DNA of 64,000 nucleotides from Parachlorella kessleri (lineage: Eukaryota; Chlorophyta; Trebouxiophyceae; Chlorellales; Chlorellaceae): NCBI GenBank assembly GCA_001598975.1, contig BBXU01002456.1, positions 1-64,000 of the forward strand, written 5' to 3'. The position numbers were made by a program, and so were the translations under genes. Numbering within the stretch: the stretch's first letter is position 1; the number at the start of each line of letters is the position of its first letter. Below the pieces are notes generated by a model. The model searched no databases, was not told the origin of the DNA, and saw only the letters and a list, made by a program, of their open reading frames with translations. This document shows, piece after piece, positions 34,610 to 44,514 of the stretch.

Positions 34610-35368
34610 GGCAAGGCCTCAAGGGGCTGCGGTGGCGGCGGCTCCTCCCCCGGAGACCAGGAAATAAGCTCTTTCCTGTACTTGCAACTGTGCGCCTCAG
34701 AACAGCTGCCAGTGATGTGAGATTCATCACAGACAGGGAGCCCAGAAGGATGGAGCAAGCACATAACAGCTCACCTCAAAGCTTAGCCACATATACAAAC
34801 AGCGGCTTTGGCGCCGGCTTGTCTGCGCCCGGCTTCCTGCCTCCACACCACAATCCTAGTACAGAACATAATCGGTAAGCTCACTGGAGCATAGGGCAAG
34901 TCTGCATACAAGAAGGGGAAATGGCGTGTTGTTATGGCGTGTTGCTTAAGTGAGCACGCAGCAGCCTCCAAGGCGCCAGGAGTGCGCCTAGGGTGCAAAC
35001 CCACCTGGGGCCCGGTCTCTGTCTCGCAAGTAAACTCGCTCTCCAAATGAGTCCTTCAGTGCTCACCAGATCAGCCAACAAGTAGAGCAAACAAAACACT
35101 CTTCGTGGCGCAGGTGCCTTCGAGTCATGCACGTTTCATCAACCTTGTCAGACTTTTCACTACCTTAATCCTTACAGTACTTGATGGCTGGGAGGGAAAT
35201 ATCGATATGGCCTTGCTTCACCTGTATCTACCTAAGGCATTAGTCATAGGGGAGTCTCAGGAAGGACAGGAACTCTTACCTGCGTGCATTCCTGCGAAAA
35301 CCCGATTGCAGATTTTAAAAACACTAAATAGACTGAGGCGCAAGCGACTCTGAGACCTTTTTTGAGCC
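34610..35368. promoter_or_regulatory. Divergent promoter region between SMG1 and the P4H-GlcNAc-transferase gene
   Basis: The two start codons point away from each other, 759 bp apart, so both promoters and 5' leaders lie here. No conserved box was recognised, and no open frame in it shows a conserved motif. Confidence 0.6.
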
Positions 35369-38300
35369 ATGGATAGGTTGCCTGACCACATCAAGTCCAA
35401 AATCTTGTCACACCTGTTCCAACCGAAGCCACCAGCTGCTGCCTCCATTCCTGCCAACTCAGGCGTCCAGCAACCGGTCGCCTGCCTAGGCAAACTGCAA
35501 GGCTCGAGCATAACCCAGGGCCCCACTGTAATAGACGGCTTCTTGCACCCAGGATGCCTCCAGGTAGACTGCAGCCAGCTGAAAGACCCTGTTGTGTGCA
35601 GCAGCCTTGGGGGTCCCAGAAAGTGCATTTACAGCGGCAGAGTTACCTTTCTGAGTGGCTTAGCCGGAGAACAGCTCTACACCCGTAGAGTGGGGGGAAG
35701 GGTGCCGTACCTGCTGTGTTATACGTTGGGCTTCTGGTTCCCCCGCTACTGTGCCTAAAAGATGCTACTGCACACCGACGCACACGCCTGAGGGTCTGGG
35801 ATTTCGTTCACTGCTATCCTCCTTCCATGCATATTGATGGCAGCATATTGATGGCAGCGCAGGAAGTGCTGTCTGAGGCCAAACAGTTGGTTGACGAAAA
35901 GGCACGGCCGGCAGGCATGGGCGGCGCGGTCGCGGAAAGCAAGTGGCGAGATTTCCAGGTGGGCCACCTGCCTGCTGCATTGTTCGAGACCTGCGATGTG
36001 CCTAGGCAACTGGGCTCGGAGCAAACCACTGCGCTGGGGCTGCCTCCCGCACAGCCCTTCTCACCCTGGGACCATGGTACCCCCGTGTAGCAGGGTGTCC
36101 CTGCTTGAGTCTTCGGTAGAGTTGCCCTCAGACGCTCCCTGCCATGCACTGCTGAAGGCGCGAGGCGACACCACTGTGTTCCTGCACCCCGACCGCCTTG
36201 CCGCCTCAGGCTGCCCAGCACTCGCCTCCTTCCTGGCATCCACGATTGCTCAGCTGCAGCCCTGGCTGGCAGGCCAGGGCTACGATGTGGGCGGGCGCCC
36301 CACGTGCCAGCTAGGGTGCTATCCTGGTGGAGGCGCTAGATATGTGAGGCACCGCGACGCAAGCCTGACCTGCTCATACCGCACAGTTACGGCGATGGTG
36401 TACTTGAACCCGGGTGAGTGCCAGACCGTGGGCAGAGCTTGGACACAACCAGGGGACAGTCACAACTGTGGGTGGATTGTGGGGTGTGCTAGGTGTGTGA
36501 TGACCAAGCGTGGAGGCACGGCGCCCTGCTGGCTGGCTGGGTTGCCTCCTGGTTGGCATTGATCGGCCAGTATGGGATGTTTGCAGGCCCTCTTGTGTGC
36601 GTTGACGCACCGGCGGTGATATCAGGGCTGCTTGGGATAAGACGGATCTGCGGCCAGCAGTGTGTGTGCGTGTGTGTGTCTGTGTTCCTCTGGTTGTGGT
36701 TTTGCTGCGCGACATCTGCTGGCATTACTGCACCGCCCCAACCTTTGTTGCACTGGGGTGCAGGCTGGAGACCAGACCATGGGGGCGAGCTGTGTGTCTA
36801 CCACCTTCATACCTCGCCTCCTACAGAGCTTGCTGATCCAGCTCCTCCAGTGCTCCCGCAGAGACGCTGCTCAGAACTAGACGTAGCAAGGGCAGCAGCA
36901 GAGAGCACAACAGAGCATGTGCCAGCAGGGCAAGGCACATCAACTGACGCAGGCGGGGAGGGCAGCGCCACAGCAGCTGGAGCAGCAGTAAAAGAAGCAA
37001 CCGCATCACCAGGATTCAGAATAGAAGAAAAGGCAGAAGAAGCAGCAAGGAAAGCTGCAGCGCTCGTGAACAGTGGCCTGGAAGAAGGTCACGCTGCCTT
37101 GGTTGTGCCGCCCGTGGCAGGCAGGCTGGTGGTGTTTGACAGCCGTACAGAGCATGAGGTCTTGCCCAGCTATGCTCCCCGCTACGCTCTGGCTATCTGG
37201 TTCACCAGGGCCGAAGCCAGCGCATGCGGGGACCAGCAGCGGGAGGTGGTGCAAAGCGGGCAGTGTCAGCAGGATAGGCAGCCACTGGCAGGTGAGCCTG
37301 TACCTTCCCCATCGCAACCGGTCCCCATCACATCACCTCAGCAACATGGTCAGGCGGCTTATGTGGGGATGGAAGAGGATGTGAGGCGGCAGCAGCAGGA
37401 GGAGCAGCAGCAGGGGGTTGACGAGGCTCAGCCAGCAATGGGTGGCAGGTTCCCTGCGGGCTGCGAGATCCCTCCAGTGGATCCTCAGAAGCTTCCTGCA
37501 CTAGACACTGAGAGCATCGCCCGGCCTGGTCACATCTTTGTTTCCATTGCCAGCTACAGGGACAGTGAGACGCAGGCACGTAGCTACTGATGCTGAGCTG
37601 GGCAGTGGGTTGGCCTGGCAGCGACGTGGGTGCCTCCCTGCAATGTGAATACTGAAAGGGGTGTGGTCCTGTCTGGCAGGGCTGCCCGCCTCCACAGTCG
37701 TGTGCACCTTATTAGCATGGGTGGCAGGTAGTGCAAACAGGAAGTGAGAGCTGGGCTGGACTGACGTGCACCGCATAATGTAAGATATAAGGTGCTGTCC
37801 TGCATGGAAGGATGGCTGGCAAGTGCAGGCTATGTAGCCCTCCGGTTTTGCTTGCGGCCCCCATGCCAGGGTTGTGAAGGCTGGACAGGGTAGTTTACTA
37901 GGTGCCGCGGTGACCAATTTGCTTTCTACTGCAGTGGACGCTGCTAGACTTATTTGAGAAGGCAGCGCAGCCCTCCCTGCTGCGGGTGGGGGTGGGGTGG
38001 CAGGTGGACTGGGCCAGGGATGCCGGCTTTGTGAGGATCGCGCCTGGAGGCGAGGCCTGGCTTCCACAGGTGCTTGGGTTTGTTAGGTGGCATGAAGTGC
38101 GCTTCCTGAAAGCTACTGAAACCCCTGAAGCTGACAGGGCGGCTGGAGAGGTGCACTGAAGCGGTTGCTTACATGTTGGAGGGTGAACGCTGTGCTATCG
38201 TGTGCCAGCGTGCATGTGAGGGAGCAGGCAAGGCCGAGGCAGGTCCCACAGTGCTGAGGGGGGCCGGACCAGGGGCCATGGTTGAGACTGAATGTTGCCC

Positions 38301-40452
38301 AGGGTTTGGTCTGGCCACATGCCCTGCCGGAACAGATGGCACGTTGCGTGTCACGGGTGAAGCTGCCCATTGGGGTGAGGAAATGCCACGGATGCTAGTT
38401 GGGGTACTGTGCTTGGAGAGTGAGTGTGAGTCTCCCTGCCCTGCAGTCTTCTCGCAGGTGCGCCAGGTGATTGTCAGCAGCGAGGAGGCTACCGGGCCCT
38501 GCAAGGCCCGGGCGCTGGCCCAGCAGCTGTGGGACGGAGAGGAGTTTTATCTGCAGGCATGTGGGAAGTGTGCACGCCGTGTATCTGAGGAAGTAAAGTT
38601 GTGGCGGGTGGCGGCATCTTTAGAGTGGGTATGCGGGTTGTTGTTGGCAAAAGATACAGGGTACTTTCTGCAGTCTAGTGGAGGTTTTGATGCTGCAGTG
38701 CAGATGCCAAAGCCAGACGACTTGGTGTAAGACGAAGTAGGTCTGGGGGTGAAAGTAGCCACAGAAAAGGTTTGTGAGGCTGCCTGTAACCTGCATTACG
38801 ATGCTACATCCCATGCTGCCAATGCAGGTAGACTCTCACATGCGCTTTGTGCAAGGCTGGGACACCCTGCTGCTGGGCATGCTGCGCCAGGCGGAGCAGC
38901 AAGCGCAGCATGCACGGGTCGTGCTTTCCACGTACCCGCCAGGCTACCAGGTCTGTGACGCGGGCGGAGGGCTTGAATCAGGGTGCGTGGTGACAGCGGG
39001 CTGCTGCTCTGCAGCTCAGCCCCGGGCTGCTAGTATTGTGGGTAGGCCTGTAATGGCCGCTGCTGGCCATGTCAAGGAAACAATTGGTAAGCTGGGGCCA
39101 CAGGGCGGCGAGAGGAAGCCATATGGGGTTTCTTTTGTGAGGCAAGTATAATCTTCACCTCACCCTGGCGCCAGATGTGGGCCTGGGGGGGGTGGAGCTC
39201 CATCTGGAATCGTTATCACTTCTTTCTTGACGTCGTACCCACCCCATAAAGCTGGTCAGTTGGCAATATAAGAGCTACCCACCACACAGCTGGCAAGGTG
39301 ATGTGCAGGGGCAGGGACTGCAGGCCACCCTCCCTCGTCAACCCCCCCTCACCGTGCTGTGCGCCACACACTTTGATGCTGATGGCATGTTGCGCACCAA
39401 GGGCCGGGCGCTGCGCTCCCCGCCCGCCGCACCCTTGCCGGCGCTCTTCTGGGCTGCTGGCTTCTCTTTCAGCAGGGCGCAGCTCCTGCAGGAGGTAGGG
39501 TGCTGGTTGGCCCCCTGACAGCCCGCCCGGGTGTGCGTGCACCAGTGTTCTTCTGAACCTGTGCATCGTGATATCAAATCGGAGAACTCAAGGCGAGCTG
39601 CTGCTCCAGCTGGAGAAACCCCTGCAGGCCCCCCATGTCCCATCATCTCGTGAAGCATGCATGAGGTTTCCTGATCCGCGGCATGCACCCCATGCCCTGC
39701 ATAAGTTGTTGCAGGTGCCATACGACCCCTCCCTGGGCTTTCTGTTTTTCGGGGAGGAGATGTACCAGCTGGTACGCATGTGGCGCCAGGGTTGGGACGT
39801 GTTCACCCCCTGCTGCCCCGTGGTCTTCCACCTGTGGAGCCGAGCACACCGCCCCACATTCCAGCGGGACAACCTTCCTGCTGCGGGCGCTAGCGCCAGC
39901 AGTGTCGGCAGGAGCAGCAAGGAGCAGGGCGGACATGTCGTGTGCGATGCTGCACGAGCTGTTGCTGCCGGTGGGAATGGCATCGCTTCTGGGGGCCCAG
40001 CAGAACCTGTCGCAGGGACGGCAGCAGCAGTAGCCAGGGAGCAGACACTTGACCAAGAAGGTTCCCCAGGCGCCTCATCAACAGCAGCACTCCAACAGCG
40101 TAAAAGATCACAGCAAGTGGTGCTGCGAGCGCTGGGGCGACGGGAGCTCCCATGCGCCTCCACAGGGCAGCAGCCGCAGCTCGCGGCCATCCCAGTTTTA
40201 GAGAAGGGGCCTTCAGGTCCGCCCCTGGTGACCAGAGCAGCGACAGCAGTAGAGACGCCAGCACCAGCGCCAGCGTCGGCCAGCGGCTGCCAGGGGACTC
40301 AGGCGGCCAGACTCCGCAGCTTGGAGCAGTTTTACGAGTACTGCGGGGTGGACTTTGCTGCTGGCATTGTTGGGGAGAGGGCGCGGTGGGGTGGTTTGTC
40401 TCCTGACCACTTTGCTGCGTCCTGGCAGGACTTGCTCCCTGCTCAAGCCTAG
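35369..40452 (+). CDS. Bifunctional prolyl 4-hydroxylase / hydroxyproline GlcNAc-transferase (PhyA-Gnt1-like fusion)
   Basis: Exons: 35369-35563, 35863-35958, 36158-36413, 36764-37575, 37935-38069, 38458-38556, 38828-38950, 39324-39494, 39715-40452 (TAG), 874 aa. Residues ~50-330 form a 2-oxoglutarate/Fe(II) prolyl hydroxylase of the EGLN/PhyA type: VIDGFL, CQLGCYPGGGARYVRHRDAS with iron ligands H162 and D164, then H313 (TEHEVLP) and 2-oxoglutarate Arg322 (APRYALAIWF), nine residues apart as in human PHD2. An Ala/Glu-rich insert (~205-290) splits the two halves. Residues ~436-874 form a GlcNAc-type glycosyltransferase: GHIFVSIASYRDSETQ, LFEKAAQPSLLRVGVGWQ, DSHMRFVQGWD (metal site D533-S-H535), LFWAAGFSFS, FLFFGEEMYQLVRMWRQGWD, LRSLEQFYEYCGVDF. 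Known relatives act in cytosol/nucleus on Skp1. Residues 4-17 (LPDHIKSKILSHLF) look like the first F-box helix. Introns 4 and 6 have GC donors. No signal peptide seen. Confidence 0.9.
35831..35858 (+). repeat. 14-bp tandem duplication at the 3' end of intron 1
   Basis: ATATTGATGGCAGC is repeated twice head to tail just before the exon 2 acceptor (AG at 35861-35862), giving several nearby AG choices (GGCAG, GCGCAG). The last one keeps the hydroxylase frame. Confidence 0.75.
36659..36684 (+). repeat. TG-rich microsatellite in intron 3 of the P4H-GlcNAc-transferase gene
   Basis: GTGTGTGTGCGTGTGTGTGT, intronic. Confidence 0.8.
37716..37775 (-). repeat. Dispersed repeat, copy in P4H-GlcNAc-transferase intron 4
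   Basis: Its reverse complement (TCAGTCCAGCCCAGCTCTCA and on to CACTACCTGCCACCCATGCT) closely matches the copy at 40737-40797, extending through the CCCATGCTAA end. Confidence 0.75.
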
Positions 40453-41285
40453 GCATGCTGCACCCTTGCTTCCTGCTCTGGCATAGGCATGCTGCGTCCT
40501 TCCCCCGTGGGCTAGCTGAGGAACAAGGCACACCCGCCAAATAGTATGTATAGGAGGCAAGATGTATGTGGACATACTGCTGACGTCAGTAGCTCTGAAA
40601 AGGAGCACCCCACCAGGTTCAAATGCCGCCAAGGCTACTTCGCCAACCCCTGCCAGCCCAATATACCCGTCCCTCCTTTCTGAGCGCATTACCTGTCACC
40701 CTCAGGCAAGACTCAGGCTCATTCTGCATCCAGCCCTGTCAGTCCAGTCCAGCCCAGCTCTACTTCCTGTTCGCACTACCTGTCACCCATGCTAAACTTT
40801 AGCATGCGAAGACTCCTGAAGACTACTTCGCCAAGGCTGGCTCCTCACCGGGAATACCCATCTCCAGAGGCAGACCTGGCAAACAGGTGCTGTGGTACAG
40901 CAGGCCTGGAGGCAAGTGCTCGCAGGGAGGCTTTGACTGTCAAAACCAGTGAGTGGCCAGGGCGCCCTTGAGAGCCGCTAGTCTCAAGTGTCAAGCAATG
41001 CTGATAGGGACCAAGATGCACCCAGCCGCCAGTCTGTCGTGCAAACGCCAGGAAGGACTACAGCATCCCTGGACCGACCTCAAATCTCTATTGGGTACAC
41101 TGCAGGACCTGCAAGCTTCGTCAGATGACCGTGACATGGGGCCCACCTTGCAAGTCCCTGCGCCTGCCAGCTTGGACGCCAGCGCGGCAAGAAGCTGCCC
41201 AGAAAGCCCAGTCATCTCGTCTCAAACCCTTCCGCCGCACCCTTGTTGATATTCCAAGGCCATTACAGGACGTACTGCATTAAAC
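40453..41285 (+). other. Intergenic region with two adjacent dispersed-repeat copies
   Basis: No exon supported. Copies of the dispersed repeat lie at 40651-40701 and 40737-40797. The string GGTTCAAATGCC at about 40616 vaguely resembles a pol III B box. The promoter of the next gene should lie in the right part. Confidence 0.5.
40651..40797 (+). repeat. Two tandemly placed dispersed-repeat copies
   Basis: Copy 1 (CCAGCCCAATATACCCGTCC, ending ACCTGTCACCC) and copy 2 (TCAGTCCAGTCCAGCCCAGC, ending ACCTGTCACCCATGC) are ~85 bp apart and belong to two recognisable sub-types also found at 33181 and 37716. Confidence 0.75.
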
Positions 41286-42831
41286 ATGCTGCAGCAGGTA
41301 CTTCTTTCCCAGGGTCGCGCCCATGCCGTTGTGGGCACCCGAGGCTTGCTGCCCAGCCTGCGTCATGTAAGGGCCTACGGCTTTGGCAGCCACGTTAGTG
41401 ACAACGACCCAGGTGATCAACGGGCTGCCCGACGAGTTGGTCTTGGAGGCCACGGTCGCCTTTTGCTTGTGGTGCAAGAAATAGTGGTGCAACTGATAGC
41501 CCATGAAGGTGACACTTTGCGTGTGTTGCATCTTTCTCGCAGATATTATTGAGAAGGAGAAGAAGAAGCACCTTGCAGGTGGGCCTTGGTTTGCCTACAA
41601 GAGGTTGCAAATGTCTGTCAAGCGGGGCTCCGTTCCAGAGGCAGTGGGCGCAACTTCCGTTTAGCAGTGGAGGCCACACTTGTCTCACAAAGGTTGTTGG
41701 CTGCAGGGAAGCATGTTGACCATGTGCCTGACGTCCCTGGCTGGTAAGTGTAGCAGCTTCTGCCCTGGCCAAGAGTCCAAGCACACTGCCCCCCCGACAG
41801 GAAAACCATGTAAAACATGCTTGTGTGTTTAACCGCGCCTTGCACATGTTGATATGTTGTAGGGTTGGTGTGCAGTGCCTTCGCCAAGCTGCTGCTGCTT
41901 GCGATTGCGCAGGAATGAGCGCTTGGCTTCGGATTCTGAGGCGGTGGTGAAGGCTGAGGGGTCTGAATCTGCCAACCAGAGCATTGAAGAGATGCAAAAG
42001 CAGACGGTGGAAATAGTGACGGTGCGTTGGCACTGCAGGTGGTGATGCTTGTGTAGGCAGGGGCGGCTGTTAGGGGCTCTGCAAAACTTGTTTTAATGGG
42101 ACAGCGGGAAACTTGTGAAGCGTTTAAAGCTGGTTGTTGCAGGCAAGCCACATTGGGCATGTGTGTGTGTGTGTGTGCTGGGGGGCCGCTCGACGAGCTT
42201 ACAGAGTAGGTTCCATGCGTGAGGCTTGGTGTGACAGGCTGCTCAGATATCAACCCTCCAAGATTTGGTGGGCCTCCAGGCCAGTCAGCCTATATTCGTC
42301 ACCCCTACCTCATTGCCTCAAGTACTGGTTCCTGACTACCCCCTGTGCTTGTGCTCTTTGCCCATGCTGGGTGCAGAGGGAGACCCAGGTACAGGTGATG
42401 GCCAAACACCAAGGCTGTCGCCTTGACACCAAGGCTGACGCCTTGCCTATCGTACCCAACCTGTCCCGCCTGGCGCTACACGTGTTACCCTGAGTTGTCC
42501 CGCGTGGCAGCTAGTGGCAGCCAGCAGCATTCTCCTGCTTGACAGCTAAGCCACCATAAACTCCTCGATGCCCTGACATGGTTGACCAAATAACAGCACA
42601 AGCGCCAGCTGTACATCACGTCTTGTCAGCAGGGCCGGCCAGCTAGCCAGCCAGCGAAGTACCTGTGTGTTGTCAGACCTGGCTGTGTGGATGTCCACAA
42701 GCTTCACAAGAGCTTCACAAGAGCTTCACAAGAGCTCGAGAGTGACTGTCTGCCTCTGCTTGCAGGTGGACAACGAGTTTGGGGACCAACCCAAGCGGGA
42801 CCCTCCCTCCGGCGCCCTGGGCAATGCCTGA
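41286..42831 (+). CDS. Small conserved plant/algal protein, probably organellar (124 aa), function unknown
   Basis: Exons: 41286-41412, 41543-41578, 41707-41743, 41913-42021, 42766-42831 (TGA). Phases fit at every junction although two exons are only 36-37 nt. The first ~33 residues have Arg but no acidic residues (GRAHAVVGTRGLLPSLRHVR) and look like a mitochondrial or plastid presequence. The rest is hydrophilic and helical: GSHVSDNDPDIIEKEKKKHL, then PGWNERLASDSEAVVKAEGS, then SIEEMQKQTVEI, ending with a Gly/Pro/Asp tail. The order SDNDP - lysine/glutamate helix - GWNExLAS.SEA.VKA - EEmQkqTV resembles a short uncharacterised protein family of land plants that I know only by pattern, so no function is claimed. 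A short spliced gene with this much charge structure is unlikely to be chance. Confidence 0.75.
42160..42178 (+). repeat. TG microsatellite in intron 4 of the small organellar protein gene
   Basis: About nine TG units, intronic. Confidence 0.85.
42700..42732 (+). repeat. Three perfect 11-bp tandem units (AGCTTCACAAG)
   Basis: Located in the last intron of the small organellar protein gene, ending 33 bp before the exon 5 acceptor. Confidence 0.9.
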
Positions 42832-44514
42832 GCGCACCACCCAGCAGCACGCACGGGCAGGCCTTTGCTGGATCCGGCGGCAAAATTGCCATGCGCCCGG
42901 TAGCTCCATCCCAGCTGCAGGCGGCTAGGGGAAGGCCATGTGGTCAGACAGGCTTGGCGGGGAGTGTTGTGGGAGTTGTACGCCGGAGGCAAATTGTGGC
43001 TGGCTTAAGGCACCAGGGCAAGGCTGCCTGGCCCTGTGGAAGAATGCAAAACTTTGGGTTGGGCCCTACTGATCGGCAGGCAAACTGTGCCAGAGGTAGT
43101 ACGAGATGCCCCTCTGAAGAACCAAGGTAAATGGAAAACCTGGCACACCCGTTGTTTGTGTGTGTGCCTGTGTACCCCTCTGCCAAGTACTGTTTATGTG
43201 CTCTTTCTGGTTGCCTCCTCCTCGGATGGGGCTTGAAGTTTCAATCATTGGATCAGTTGTGCTGTTTGTTTGTTGGTTTGTGTGTGTGTCGTTGGAGAGA
43301 CAGTTGGCGTGACCGGCCTGTCATGACTTCCACAAGCTACTTGAGTGGAAGATGTGGCTAGCAGACAAACAGCAGGTTCATGTTGGCTTCGCAGTTCAGC
43401 GGATGCCTGTGACAGTAATCTGATCATACTGTCTGGTGCACAGGTGTGCTGGACTTGTTATAACGACCCTGGGTGCTAGATCCTTCACCCACAGTGGCAG
43501 TAATCGCACTCAGATGTGCAGCCTATAGCTAGGTCAAGCGGCGTGGCTTCACCTAGGAGGAAGAAGGGTAGCAGTCTAACCCCAGGCTAGACCCCGAATC
43601 ACTGTCTCCCGCCCTGTCAGTGTAGCTCACCCCTGCCTTTCCATTTATTCGCATTGCCTGTCACCATATCAAACAGTCGGCCAGCATGGCACATCGACAG
43701 CAGCATGCACAATGTATAAATCGAGCGCGGCAGCCATTGCAGGCTCGCTAAAATAAAATAGCATGGAAGACAGTACCCCACAAGGTACCACATCATGTGA
43801 CATGTACAGCATGGACAACATGGGATGGCAGTGTTTGAACAGGGATAACTAATTGAATGACTCACTGACCCCGCCTCAAGAATGACCCATCCTGCAGAAC
43901 GCAAGGAACAATGTGGAAGCAACATGGAAGCAAGCAACCAAAGCCACAAGCCAGGAAAGAAGCACCGAGAAGGGAGCATGAAACAAATCAGAGACTATCA
44001 AGGTTCCTGCACGGCTGCGTTCGCAGTGAGTTCACAGGAGAGCTCACAACCGTCGTTAACAGCAAGTATACTACTGCCACACCACTACCCTGCAGGCAGC
44101 TGCACCGCCTTGACCCGGGCTGCAAATTTGAAACCAGGCTGGACTAAACACAGTGTGACAAGTGTTATACTCCAGTTGGGTTCCCACATGCTATCACCAA
44201 CGCGCTACCGTGAGGTACTGACTGCAACCCAAACGAGTCACACAGCAGGCCACTACAAACCATTGCAATGCCTGTCAAACTGGCAAGCCCACACACTGCC
44301 AAGGCGTGTCTCGCATTCTAGTGCAGCATCTTCTGCACCGCTCATTGCCCCACGTTCAAGATGAGGTCCTACCAGATAGACAGGGCAGCAGCAAGAGGCC
44401 CGGTGGTAGCCGAACCTCCTCTCATGCCTGCCAAACACAAGCACACCCATGCGTGCCAACTGTCTGGGCCCCCTCAGCCCCCCAAGAACAGCCCCCCTGC
44501 TAAGCACTGCCCGC
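42832..44514. other. Intergenic region between convergent genes
   Basis: About 1.7 kb with no supported exon on either strand; open frames here lack conserved motifs and plausible codon use. It includes a dispersed-repeat copy (43613-43665) and GT-rich stretches near 43260-43290. Confidence 0.55.
43613..43665 (+). repeat. Dispersed ~50-bp repeat, diverged copy
   Basis: CCTGTCAGTGTAGCTCACCC followed by a core ending TTCGCATTGCCTGTCACC; matches the family core with several substitutions. Confidence 0.6.

Noticed and set aside
35105..35353. Open frame with LHLYLPKALVIG just upstream of the P4H-GlcNAc-transferase start
   Set aside because: It ends in a stop before the ATG and cannot be spliced in phase to exon 1; more likely 5' leader or promoter.
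40610..40630. GGTTCAAATGCC resembling a tRNA B box near the dispersed repeats
   Set aside because: No A box at the right spacing and no cloverleaf; insufficient to call a tRNA or tRNA-derived SINE.
42687..43130. 148-codon plus-strand open frame after the small organellar protein gene
   Set aside because: It overlaps the last coding exon of that gene in another frame, and its Arg/Gly/Ser composition shows no motif.
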